Assembly (NCBI GenBank): GCA_963513935.1 | Contig: OY740776.1 | Span: forward strand, 13,806,819-13,870,818 | Length of the DNA stretch: 64,000 nt | Direction: 5' to 3' | Origin: Aphrophora alni | Taxonomy: Eukaryota > Arthropoda > Insecta > Hemiptera > Aphrophoridae | In this document: positions 37,280 to 49,299 of the stretch, in pieces | How positions within the stretch are numbered: position 1 is the first letter of the stretch | How the letters are laid out: every line of letters starts with the position of its first letter | The notes under the pieces: generated by a model | Told to the model about the DNA's origin: nothing | The model's database searches: none | What the model saw: only the letters and a program-made list of their open reading frames with translations | Made by a program: the position numbers and the translations under genes

Positions 37280-38570
37280 TTTGATATGCCGTCCATCCGT
37301 TGTCGTTGGCGTATTTATTAACAATATATTTTAATGTTTCACTGCATTATATTGTTGTAAATTTACGAATTTCGTTTCCAAGGAAACGAAAGTTGTTTAC
37401 TGTCTCATTTCTTATGCTAAACATTATTTCTTAAAACTTTTATCAGACAACCTTAAAACAGAATTTTTAAATGGGTTCTATTAATAAAAATTACATATAT
37501 AATCAGGTTCATATATTTTCTAAGTTTTTAATATTTTGTGTAATTTTTTTTATAAATCACTTTAGGATAACGTGTATTAAAACAAACAAAACTTCTATTT
37601 TCCTTCAATAATTTTTGCAAAATGATGGATGTTGAGCGTAGGATCCAGTATACGAAGTATAGGGTAATATTGGTCGTAAAGAAAATTTAAACCTTCTGTT
37701 TTAGAACTGATTTTCACATTTCATGGCCTCTGGATTGAGAAAAATGTTGTCAACGTGTCCGTCCGTCGTCGTTCTCATCGACGTCTTATAAACCTAAACA
37801 CGACAGAAGCCTCAAAAATATTGTTAGGAATACGAAATTTTTTGTAGAGGACTTTCTTTTTTTTCCTTTTTGGGCTGTGATAACCTCCGTCAGAGGCCTT
37901 ACCGACGTCGACCTGGAGGTCTTTTGCCGCCATAGTGTGCTCATATATAGAGGACTATAGTGTGCTCATATTGAAATTCAGAAAAATTGATTTGAAAATC
38001 TCGAAATAGGCATATTTTTTGTTTTTGTTTTTTTTTTTTTTTTTTTTTTCAGTAATCGTTAAAAATTAGACCCCCCGTTTTTTGAATGATCTTCACATTT
38101 CATGGCCTCAAGAAACCAAAAATCGGATTTTAGGCCTTCTGTCCGTCCGTTAGCGTAGTAGATGGCGTATATAAACATTTCAATAATGTATTTCCGTGTT
38201 GTAAATGTTAAACAATTATTGGTTTCCAAGGAAATGAAAACTTGTTACAGTCTAATTTGTTATTAAACATACTTGCTTTAAACTTTATCAGACGATAAAC
38301 ATTTTAAAATGTATTCTTTAAACTTGATGGGGGAAGTTCAATAAAATTTCATATTAATAAGTTATGAAAAAAAGTCATAGTTTTAAAAATTTTAATATTT
38401 TTGTTATAACATGTATTAAAACAAACAAAACTTTTTTCCATGGACAATTTCGAAAAAAGCTTGATTTTAAGCGTAGCGCAGCTATTTACACAGGGTAAGT
38501 TTGATAATTACACACATATTTACAATCTCCTTTGTTTTGACGGATCTTCACTCTTCACATGCCTTAGGAA
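37280..38570 (+). repeat. C-family repeat, about one and a half copies in tandem
   Basis: The first copy runs from about 37280 to 38060. A second begins with catttcatggcctcaagaaa at about 38098 and repeats the gtccgtccgt, tttccaaggaaa and tatcagac blocks up to 38570. The first copy carries a CG-containing insertion of about 100 bp at about 37850-37955 that is absent from the 10 kb copy. Confidence 0.6.
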
Positions 38571-38934
38571 ACCAAAAATGTAAACACTTTTAATAATGCA
38601 GAGTTGAAGAAGAAATATTTGATACAATTAAAATTACTTTGGAAGTCATATCAATTCTTCATCCTCAAATCAATATTTTACAAACTTTATTTTAGGGATA
38701 TTCATCCAATTAATAACGAATTTACATCTATTAGTCAAATAACTAAACATTTCTTAACGTTCTTTTGACGTCATTATTAATAGAAAGATCCAGTCCAAAA
38801 CTTATTCCTCCCAATGGAGTTAGTCTTTAACATAACTACAAACTCAGGTGTCGCTTACATATTTAACAATGACTCGAATGAGTAAGGGATGGTTTTTGTT
38901 ATATATATTAACCCATTTCTATATTTGTTTATAT
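38571..38934. other. Non-coding DNA without a recognised gene
   Basis: Near 38590-38780 there is weak similarity to 31020-31250 (gttcttttgacg and facttt-rich blocks). No gene is supported. Confidence 0.35.
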
Positions 38935-39190
38935 TTGAATCTACAAGAGCTTGCTTATAATGGGGACGAGTGTGGAAATCGCTAGAAACAATAACTGAAT
39001 CTTCAACATTTGTCATGTAACCTTGATTTAGATTCCTTTCTTGCATCTTTCTATCTGGTGTCTTCTGACCTACTCTTGTTCACTTCCATCCTGACTTTAT
39101 TAGAGTATTCCAGGACTAGGAGTCTTAAGTGTATGTTCATTTTTTACTTTTTCTATAAAGGCGATGTTTAAAAATGTTTTATTTTTCGGT
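38935..39190 (+). repeat. D-family repeat
   Basis: It contains gtgtggaaatcgctagaaac, tgtcatgtaaccttgattta, a gacctactcttgttcacttcc core and the ggactaggagtcttaagtg block. Confidence 0.55.
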
Positions 39191-39899
39191 TTTAACCTTC
39201 ACGACTCGGCGCCTTCTTTGAGAGTGTCTTTGGAATAATACCATCAGCCGATGATAGCTCACCTAAACCGATACCAAGAGAGAGTTAAGAAATTTTATGT
39301 TTTTTTCTTGTTTTTAATAATAACAAAAACATGTTTAGTATTTTATAGAAAATATACACATAATTAGGATTAAATATATGAACACATACAACAAACAACC
39401 TATATATACATCACAAACCCAATTATTATGAGGGATTAAAATATTTATTTAACTGTAAGATCATTAATAAAATCACAAAAGGGATATAATATTAAAACAA
39501 CTCAATGTACATACATAAAATAATATATTTATGTTATAAATATTATTTATAAAAGAGTGTTGAAGGCAAACCTTTCATAATTAATTTTATACTTCACTTC
39601 TCTGAAGTTTACACAACAGTTAAAACAGAAAGTATAAAGACACTTTTTGAGCAACAGTTTAACGACGAAGACTAGAAAAAGAATGGAACGATTTCAACAA
39701 AAACGTGACGTAAGTTTCAAACCGTGGGTTAAGACATTTTTATTAAACATAAACAATTATCCATAATGTACAATAGTATTTTATTGTATCATTCAATTGT
39801 ACATACGAAAAATAAGTTTGAAGGAAACTATTTTTAAATTATTATTATTATTTCGTAGGAGGTTGTTCAACCTAATCTCACATTAAGCTTGGAATATTC
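39191..39899. other. Non-coding DNA without a recognised gene
   Basis: No supported feature. A less AT-rich pocket near 39200-39290 has no recognised match. Confidence 0.35.
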
Positions 39900-40520
39900 G
39901 ATCTATTGGATATTATAGAGGTTTTTTTAAACTATTGTGCCGTTTTTTAAAGAGTAACAGGTTAAGAAACTAATAAGATTATTTTTCTTTAAAACATTTT
40001 CAGAACTACTTCTATAACATTTTGTTATTAAGCCCAAATTCTGCTTCCTTAGAGTTGCCAAAGACACGATTTTATAATTTATTTGTAAAATGTATTGTAT
40101 GTTATCGGTAATATAATCGCTAAAATAAATTAATAGTTAAAATGTAATATCTTAAATACAAGATGACAATGAATAAGTAAAAACAATTTATGAATATCAG
40201 TTTAATAGCAAACATTAATTATTCGAGATTATGTGATTCCGCCTTTTCTTCTATATTGTACAGAAATTTGGGGAAGAAATTATTTATAAGCATAGGCCTG
40301 TAAAGTTGCCTGTAAAGATAAAAGCTAAACTAATAAGTCTTATTTGATGGAATTAAAATTACGCTCTTGTGTCTTTATCCACAAAATCAATATAGTTCTT
40401 CTTTTTCTAATTTCTCTTAAAACAACCTTCTTAAACATGATTTGGTGTCATAGGGGATTTAAGTAAGAGAGTAGATGTTAACTGACCGAAGTAAGGAACT
40501 AATTTTAGGAGGTTTATTCA
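39900..40520 (+). repeat. G-family repeat
   Basis: Blocks with tttttaa-ctattgtgccgttt and attatgtgattccgcc are colinear with the 26 kb copy. Confidence 0.5.
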
Positions 40521-40854
40521 AATCTCGTCTATTCTCAAAGTTTAGTTTTACACGATAAATTTTTATTTATTGTGACAATGCAATTTATATTTGTCATATA
40601 ACCCTTAAAGTTTTGTTGAATTTGAAAGAAACAAAAGGCAAATTAAAATTGTTAGCGTATTTTTCTTTATGCTTATGCAAATTTAAAGTGATATACTTTT
40701 TCTTCTATTCACTATTTATACAACATTTGAAATAATATTCTCAAAGAATTGTTCACACAGTGACTGCTCACATAAAAGCCTCTTGTATGACCGCAGTAAT
40801 AAAGTTCTACTAAAATAAAACTCTAGTAAACAAAATGAACTTATGATTTACGTT

Positions 40855-41040
40855 CGTTCCCTCCATCATTTTATTAGAGTAAAGCAAATTACTATTCAAA
40901 TTAACTCTTTGACTTACATTTTCCAGTTACTTTTGTAATGTAAATCCATCCTGTTACCTATGGAACTCCTCTCGAAGTAAAATTTAAATTAAGTCAAACT
41001 ATAAATCTAGTAATTTTATAAGTAAAGTTTTAATGAATTT
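40855..41040 (-). repeat. E-family repeat, inverted
   Basis: It contains attagagtaaagcaaatta and gtaaatccatcctgttacc, the complement of the 22.0 kb copy. Confidence 0.5.
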
Positions 41041-41074
41041 ACCTCATTATTTTTACCTTGTTGAAGGCGACATT

Positions 41075-41290
41075 CGGTCAAAGTAGCCTTATAAAAAAGA
41101 GAAAAGAACATAAAATAAAAACTCCTGGCACTCGAATATCTAAAAACGTTAAGGATGTAAGACAACAACAGATAATTTAGGGAGAAAGACAAAAGAGAGG
41201 GAACTAACCGAAGACTATATAAGTTGTAAATTGAATTGGGTCCCACGGGACCTCCAAGCCCGTATTAACTACAGTGAGCCCTTGAGTAAA
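41075..41290 (-). repeat. D-family repeat
   Basis: On the minus strand it runs from a tactcaagggctcac-like start to the ttatgttcttttctc block. The 76-codon frame 41016-41246 lies inside it. Confidence 0.55.
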
Positions 41291-41589
41291 TATCTCCAGG
41301 TATAAGTAAAGTTGTAAAAAAGTGCCAACATCCACAAAGCAATATTTCTTATATTGATTTTAACTCTTATAGGTCTACATTTTTTTACCAAGCTAGTATT
41401 ATTAATTAAAAATTACTTCAAATGCTTATAATTAAAAAAAGAGTTATAATATAAGGAGTTATACAAGGATTTGTTGTTTTGGAGCTTTTTATACAACAAA
41501 TCCAAAACTTCTGGGTTCTATTCCCAGATCGTATATTTTTCACTTGGAATAATTAATTATCTTTAATATAATTATGAACTTGTTAATGT

Positions 41590-41760
41590 GTATCTACATT
41601 GCATAACCTGCGCCTTGTCTACCAATAATTGAATATTATATTCAATAATATAACAACAAATGTTAGCAACCCAGGACGCGGAATCAGTGGAATGTTTCGG
41701 ATAGCATATTTATTGCCGGAACTAAATCAACCCTTCCTGTCTTGAACCGTTCTTCTTTTT
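41590..41760 (-). repeat. A-family repeat, single copy
   Basis: It contains attgcataacctgcgccttg, an acccaggacgcggaatcagt block and the agcatatttattgccgg block. Confidence 0.6.
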
Positions 41761-42703
41761 TAGTCTTACAATGTGTAAACCAATAATGGTTTCATATCTA
41801 AGGTATGAACAGATAATTTTTTTAATTACGATTTTTATTATTTTTGCTTTCATAAAAATGTTGGATATTTGTTTTTTCTTTAAATTTTTCTTTTGTTAGC
41901 CTTGGAACTACCTACTTTATATTCTGTGGTGTCACGGTTAGGCTTTCTGTGGTTTTGTAGCTTTAATTTTAAAAATTTATAACACAAAATCGTAAAGAGA
42001 TAAATATATGTTAGTTGTTATCTATATAATAAATTTGTTTATAAAAAAAATGCATTTAGAGGATTTATACACGTTTAAAAATGTAACAAATAAAAATTTA
42101 TAAATTTTTGGGTACCCTAATAGCCGCAATATATTTTACTAATTGTACTTAGTTTTATTAGAAATACAGTTAAAATATTTAGTTACAATTAATTACAAAC
42201 AAACAAAATTAAATGGTTAGCGTTGTTAAGCGATTTATATGAGAATTGCTTTCTTAAGTTAAATAAAGTTCTAAAAGCTAATTGAAACCACAAAGTCAAG
42301 AAAATGTGTATAAAATTCCTGTTACCATCTTCCAAATGTATTTTCCACTAAAGGTTGTATGGTGTAAATATCCTGGGGAGCAAACCTCATACTTGTTTAT
42401 GCCAAATTGAGTATTAAAGACACAACAATTTTATATGGGTATCACACTCTCATTTAATGATTATGTTTTGGTAAGGGAGAAAGTAATTCTTAAATGAATC
42501 ATTCAGCTGGTTCTGCAGTTTTCTAATTTTTAGCCTGGTGTCATGTATACAATGACGCTCACAAACTATAATGTTCAATGTTTAAGATATTATCTGTTAT
42601 TTTCAGTCAACTTGTTTATTGTCCTTGGTTCTTATTAAACTAATTCCACAGAGAAAATGAAGTCTTAAGGTATACAATCTTGTTGAGCACTGTGGTGAAA
42701 TTC
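41761..42703. other. AT-rich DNA without a recognised gene
   Basis: No supported feature. Near 42600-42670 there is a cttggttctta-aaact block also found near 49020. Confidence 0.35.
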
Positions 42704-43666
42704 ACAATAATGATTCGAATTTGCCCCTAACCACAATCACTAGAAACTTTAAAATAAAACACTAGAAACAAATCATGATTTAGATTTGAATAATGTAAAA
42801 TTAGTAAAAAATGTAATCTCTAACAAGTTATTGAACAGTTATGAAAGCATTTTCATAGCAAAAGACAATGATGACAGGTTACTGAATGCAGATAAAGGAC
42901 CTATCCCTAATTCTTGTCTTTTCTCTTTGTTGAAACCAAGATATTAACTTTCACGGTATTTTTAGGGAAATACAGTTTTTAAGTTATGTAAAATCAACTA
43001 TGTATTTTAGTTATAAGATCTATACAGATATTAAGTTATGTCTATATGTAACAAGTTAAGTTAGAATTTACATAAATATTGTATTTTATTAGTTGTGAAA
43101 TCTATATTAAGTATTTCAATGTAACATATGTATTCAATTAGTTGTAAGATATATATGGATATTAACTTTCTTAGTAATCTAGGGAAAACACAGACGTAAT
43201 AAATTAAGTAGTCACATTATTTTTTTATTTTTTAAGTTATAAAGACTTTTGTAAGGAGTAGGCCACCTGTTCTCATTAGCTTTGTTAGAGGTACAGTTAT
43301 CTTTCACCCCACTCCATAGATCAAAGGCATATAACAATAACTTGACAAAGGGCCAGCCCAAACTTCTACCTTACTGGTCAACTGATCTGTAGAGTGGGAG
43401 GGATTTTAGCTTGGACTCAGGTTATTATAGTTTTAGGTTTAATTTTATTTCATTAGTAGATATGTAAGTTTAGATTTAGTTAATAAGCAAGACCCGATGA
43501 TGATGATAACCATGTTATCGAAATGTACATCAGGGCATTTAGTGGAAATAATTAATAAAGAACAATTAATCAGATTGATTAATTTTTGTGTTTTTGTGTG
43601 TTAATTTGAGTTTTATTTTAAAGTTTCTAGTGATTGTGGTTAGGGGCAAATTCGAATCATTATTGT
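42704..43666. repeat. Element bounded by 57-bp perfect inverted repeats
   Basis: 42704-42760 and 43610-43666 are exact reverse complements by eye (starting acaataatgattcgaattt). The 849-bp interior has no long frame but holds a hammerhead-like stem-loop near its right end at 43494-43532. No target duplication was found just outside the repeats. Penelope-like elements often carry inverted partial copies and hammerhead motifs, so a Penelope-related remnant is one option; a MITE is another. Confidence 0.6.
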
Positions 43667-46400
43667 ATTGGTATATTGAAAGAACTCCTAAAATCAGACT
43701 CTTAACTTCTTCATTATTAAAAGGATTTTGAACTTCAGCAGGAGGTTTAAGGACTTAACAAATTACAATAAATAACTTGAAAGTTTCAGTAGCGTTGCCT
43801 GTTGTACTTAATGTATCTATTACGAGTAATAAAACAAAATTATGATTTTGTTAATTTCAGTTTAAACAATTCTTATATAATTTTATTATAATGTAGCCCG
43901 AAACTCAGTATTAAGATATTTCCTACACTATAAGTAATATAATTAAATTAATGAAATAAATGTCTGTGGATATGTGTGAACAGATCTTGTCTAATTAACT
44001 CTAAGAAATTGATGGGTTGTTATAGAGTTTCCATTGTACAGAAAAATACAAAATTAATAAAGGAACTTTCAAGTATTCTGACTTTACAAAATATATGATT
44101 AAATTGTCTTTTGAGAGATTTTAGTTCGTTTTGCCTCGGCTAGCTTTTATTTAAATCTTTGTATTGTAGTCTATATTGTATTTCTTCACTGTTAATTGTA
44201 GTTCAATGACAACTCTAGGTTTATATCTAGTACATATTGTTGTTCAGAAAACACTAAGGTTAAATGATTATTGAGACAACTCACAATCTATTCAAATTAT
44301 TTTTAAAAAATGGAATATGCAATATTTAAATAAAAATAATTAAATATGGTAGAGTTAGCCAAAAAACCACTAAATAAATAAAAAAAAATTGTCAAAGAAA
44401 AACTGTTAATTTTTTTAATATTTAATAATTTAATAAATTAGTTAAGATTAAATTTAAATCAAATATACAATGTTAAAAGTGCAGTGCAAAGAAGTTTAAA
44501 AAAAAAAAAAAAGAAGAAAAAGATATTTTCAAGACAACAAAGCTAAACTAAAATAGTCCTTTGTTAACAAAATTTAAAATTATTATTACCAGTTTGATTT
44601 AGATTACAGAACAGAGCAGATCTATTTTCTCGAACAGTGATAAAAATTAAAGAAAAGTTTCAGAATAGTTTTTTTTTGTGATTAAGATTGATTATTCAAT
44701 TTATTGAAGTTATAGAAAGAAGATGTATTATAAGTAAATACAGGTTATTGAACAGAACTCTATATATGGGTGAGATAGATCCATTTATTAATTTAATATG
44801 AACTATGCCAATACTTAATACTTATATTTTTTTTTTTGGGTTATGAACAAAAAAAATTAATAAGGGCTTTGATTGTTAATCATTAAAAAAAAGTAACAGT
44901 GTTAAAGGGGATTGAATATTGACCAAGTAAATACTTATTTATTCAGTTATAAAATTTAACCAAAGAGTTAACTTTTAATCAACTTGAACCTAATATATAT
45001 AATTGACACAAAGTGAACAATAACCCATTATTAGTTGTATACATGTATTGTGAATTTTAATATACAAACTGTTATAAATCAATAATTTAATTAATAATAC
45101 TTACCAATTTGAACTTTAAATGAACCCTAATTCTTATTCATGTTTATATGTTATAATTGTTATATATATGTAATTTTTTTATTACAAATATTTAAGATAT
45201 ATGAATTTACTAAACTTGTGAGGGTTTGGACTGTGCCGGCGAGAACTTTAAAGTGAGATTAAGTTTCTTGAGCTTTATAATATCTCATAAATAAAATTAT
45301 TATTATTTCTTTGTTATAATCAAATAATTATTTATTTCAATAATTAGTTAATAAATAGTAAGTTATTTCATTATGAAGGATGGGTGACTAGGATGAATAA
45401 ATGGTACAATTATGATGATGTGTGGGTGATATTGGGTTGATATCTAAAATCACAGTTTGTGGAATGTTCAAAATTGGAGTATATTTAGATTGGACAATAT
45501 GAAGTAGATTTCACAATATTTTAACGGTATTCAATTTACTTTGGAATCACCAATTCTTCTCAAAACAGTTACTTAATTAATTCTTAATATATTGGTTATT
45601 ATTTTCCCCTTGATTTATCTTTAAATTGAATTTTCAACACTAAAAAAATGGATTCTGAATGCCTTCAGTTCTGATCTCAGAATGATTTTCATCATTGTTG
45701 TCCCCTGTTCTTGTCCTTGTTTTTTTTCCATAGAAACCATGATGTCAATTATTACTACACTTTGGTTTTCATTTATATATACAAATCGCTGTTTTTGATA
45801 CATATTTACTTTGATGAGGATGTTATTTACAATTTATGATTGATTATGAATGTAAAATAATAATTAAACTATGGTTTTATTTTATATATTTTTTAAAAAT
45901 TATTCATTGATTTATTTTCAAAAGGGTGGATTCAGGTTATAGTGATTTATGATATGGTACCCTGAATAAATTTACGTTTTAGTTTATTTATAAATTCTAA
46001 TTTCGGGTCATTACAGTATATAAAACAAAAACCACAATTAGATAGATATCAGTAAAAAGCGATATAATAATGTAGTTTAAAAACTGTTTCAATTCACGTT
46101 TTGCATGTAATAGTTATTACATTTTGCCTTAAAGACTCAAACAAATCTTATTGGTCATCATCTCTCCACAAATGTCTGTTCCTGAGTTAACCAAAACATT
46201 ACCTTTGAGCTGTTATAAAAGACGTAATTTCTTAAAATCAGTTCAACCAATTTCATTCAAATTTTACTGGAATGGTTAGTTTAACGACCCAAACTTGTGT
46301 GTAAAATCGCTAGTACAAAATACCAGTTCAGGATTAATTTATTAGTTAACAAATCTTTAACCATCTTTAGTTTAAAAATCTTTCTCCATGTCTTTTTTTA
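43667..46400. other. Very AT-rich DNA without a recognised gene
   Basis: Several A or T runs occur (for example about 44499-44512 and 44829-44838). About 46110-46330 is an I-family copy. No coding frame resembles a protein family. Confidence 0.45.
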
Positions 46401-46496
46401 ACAAACAGCTAAGGAAATGATGGACCATCGAGCCAGAACCCTGCTTGGTTGAATAAGGCTAAATACAGAGACAGAATATGTAGGTGAAATACTTAA

Positions 46497-47240
46497 AAAG
46501 CTGTAGGTTGGGATAGTATTCCTACATTAGTATTAAAAGATTCTTCGCATGTCATTGCAAAACCAATATCCACTAAATCATTTGAACGAGGTATTTTTCC
46601 AGAAAACTAATATATAACCATGCAAAACCTATTTTTAAAAAAGACGGTAAGGCCGACATATCCAATTACCGCCCTAAAGCCCTTATACCAATAATGTCTA
46701 AAATATTTAAAAGAATAATGCTAAACAGAGTTTCAAAAAAATGTTGAAAAATATAAAATTTTAACAGAATATCAGTTTAGATTTAGTAAAGAGCTCTCTA
46801 CAGAATTTGCTAATTATGAACTAAGTTCGATTGACAAAAGATGTTATGTTTTATGTGTGGTGCGTGATCTGTCTAAGGTTTTAGACTTGTCGACCACGCA
46901 ATCCTTTCAAGTAAATTGAGTTATGGCCCACGTAGAATAGTAAATTGCTGGTTTCAGTGTTATTTAGTAACTGGCTGAAGACAAAGAGCCTCTCGTGGGT
47001 GTTACTGCTCATCTTGGGAAATCAATTCACGAGAGGTTCCCCAGGGTTCGATATTGGGACCTATACTGTTTTTGATCTACATAAATGATTATCACCTACC
47101 ATATAATGTAGGTGAAACTAAAACTGTACTATTTTCTGATAATACTACACTAAAAATTGCTGGAAAAAACATTAGAGATTTGAAGAATAAAATCGTGGTA
47201 TATTTTAAGATTTCAGTAAATGAGTGGAACAGTTGTAGTT
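46497..47240 (+). pseudogene. Non-LTR retrotransposon reverse transcriptase remnant
   Basis: Frame-shifted pieces give the standard LINE reverse transcriptase order: KAVGWDSIPTLVLKDS (46497 on), KPIFKKDGKADISNYRP and LIPIMSKIFKRIM (46630-46725), YQFRFSKELST, DLSKVLDLS (near 46870), then VPQGSILGPILFLIYINDYH (47037-47096). The catalytic YADD is replaced by FSDN (LFSDNTTL), so the enzyme is dead. At least three frame changes and several stops occur. The motif pattern is that of the CR1/Jockey-type LINEs; finer placement is not possible by eye. It may not be the same family as the fossil at 6.9 kb. Confidence 0.7.
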
Positions 47241-47569
47241 TTGTGAGTTCAATTCAGAATGCGCTAGTGTGGGGGGTATTTTTAACTTACAATACGACAT
47301 GCTACCAGAAGATGGCAACCGTTAATGAGTTTAACTTTTAACGTCAAATAATATCATTATCTAGTTTGTACAGTAAAATCAATGGTACACTTATTTGTAG
47401 TTCCATCACTGAAGTTGAACATTATTATTGTTTTGGAATCAAAAATGTTGTCTCTATACTCTGGGGCACTCTTGTTTAATGTGTCAACCGCAAGCTTGTA
47501 AACAAGTAAAATACAATCACATAAAAGCAAAACATTCAACATAATTATTATACTTGATATAATTTAATC

Positions 47570-47945
47570 TGCAATACTTAATGTAAGCCATAATTATTAT
47601 TTAACTTAGACATTAAATCTTCAACATAAAACACGAGTTGTCAAGTCATTAAGTTACACCATCTAAACATTGTAAAATGAGACATCCTAATGTCAGATTG
47701 TTTAATTACTATGTAAAGGTATTCTTAAATATCTGCAGCGTTTGATAATCACAGCACTAATGATGGATGATCTTTCTGTTTCTTCTATTTCTAAATTTTC
47801 CTTTTAATTATTTTTATTCTTCACTTATTCTGACCTAGATTCAATTCAGGCCCTTATTCACTCTTTGCAAACAGATTTCAGTAGATGAATACGTCTTAAG
47901 TTTTAAAGACGATTCATAGAAAACTTTTCATTTACAAATATAATT
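47570..47945 (-). repeat. H-family repeat, inverted
   Basis: It contains gcaatacttaatgtaagcca, atctttctgtttcttcta, a ccttattcactctttgcaaa block and cagtagatgaatacg, the complement of blocks at 7.9-8.5 kb and 54.1-54.5 kb. Confidence 0.6.
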
Positions 47946-48380
47946 ACAACAGTCAGTATTTCTGTAGGTTCGTAAATGAAGAGTTATAATGAAACACGTG
48001 TTGTGTGAATTTTAAAGATGTGTATAGAATATATTTTATTTCTAGTTTTAGTTTTCTTTTTATCAGGTTAACCTGTGAATAATTCACATAAAGTTTAGTA
48101 GGAGAAATTTTTTTGAAATATCCTGTATTAACGGTTCTGAATGGTTGTTCAATTTTATTTTTTGACGTAGTCAATCGGTTGAGCTAGAAGCTAGAGCGTT
48201 GTTTGGTGTGTTTGATCAACGTCAAGCTAGCATTATGTATTGATTTTTGTTAAACTTCTTTCTATGTATGAATTAACTTCAATTGTTTCTTTTTTTATTT
48301 CAAACTTTTCTTTGATTTTATAGTTATTAATTTTCAAAGACGAAAAAACTCTCGTTATCATCGTTTCAGAAACGAACCTT
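47946..48380. other. Non-coding DNA without a recognised gene
   Basis: No supported feature before the minisatellite. Confidence 0.35.
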
Positions 48381-48776
48381 TACCACGAACATAAAATAAA
48401 GACCCTTAACCCACGAACATAAAATAAAGACCCTTAACTCACGAACATAAAATAGAGACCCTTAACCCACGAACATAAAATAAAGACCCTTAACCCACTA
48501 ACATAAAATAAAGACCCTTAACCCACGAACATAAAATAAAGACCCTTAACCCACGAACATAAAATAAAGACCCTTAACCCACGAACATAAAATAAAGACC
48601 CTTAACCCACGAACATAAAATAAAGACCCTTAACCCACGAACATAAAATAAAGACCCTGAACCTACGAAAATGAAATTAAGACCCTTAACCCACGAACAT
48701 AAAATAAAGACCCTTAACCCACGAACATGAAATAAAGACCCTTAACCCACGAACATAAAATAAAGACCCTTAACTC
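48381..48776 (+). repeat. 28-bp minisatellite, 14 copies
   Basis: The unit is acgaacataaaataaa followed by gacccttaaccc. Fourteen units occur with few changes; the most altered is near 48655-48685. The unit equals the segment that lies at this position of minus-strand D-family copies, and such a copy begins directly at its right edge. There are no variable spacers, so it is not a CRISPR array. Confidence 0.95.
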
Positions 48777-48960
48777 ACCAATATTCTTATAGGATCAGGG
48801 ACGGAAAAACAAGAGTTGATCAAAGAGGCTTAATAAGAGAAGAAGAAAGTGAGGGACCTAATCCAAGACTATATGAAATAAAGGTGTAGATTCATCTAGG
48901 AACTATAATTCATTGCCACGCCCATGCTCATTATAGACCTTATGGTTTCATTCTTAGATA
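48777..48960 (-). repeat. D-family repeat adjoining the minisatellite
   Basis: On the plus strand it continues from the last minisatellite unit with aatattcttataggatcagg, caagagttgatcaaagagg and gtgtagattcatctagg, so the array and this copy are one element. Confidence 0.6.
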
Positions 48961-49299
48961 AAATCATAAGTTTACTTTCATCAACACCTTTTCTATTCAT
49001 TCAACTTGTTCATTTCCCTTGGTTCTCAGTAAATAAATTCCCAAAAGAGAAATGAAGACAGAAGGTTTATTGTTATTTTGTAAGAATTTCTAAAATCAGA
49101 CGTAATATTTTAATTTTATTAAATTTAACCTTAAGAGTAATAAGGGCTTAACAGATTACGAAGTTATAACATCAAAGTTTTAGTATCGGCTTGATGTAAT
49201 AACTCATCCATTGTGAGAGAATAAACAAAATTATGATGTTGTTAATATCGGTTTTATCGATAAAATATTTGCTTCACTATTTATAAAGCAAATCTCCAT
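48961..49299. other. Non-coding DNA without a recognised gene
   Basis: A cttggttctcagtaaa block at 49018-49034 also occurs near 42627. Nothing else is supported. Confidence 0.35.

Noticed and set aside
41460..41540. tRNA-like segment with a T-arm-like CTGGG-TTCTATT-CCCAG and an adjacent hairpin
   Set aside because: The upstream hairpin does not form a cloverleaf with it and there is no matching acceptor stem.
48381..48776. Possible CRISPR array
   Set aside because: Units are contiguous 28-mers without unique spacers, in a eukaryotic context; it is a minisatellite.
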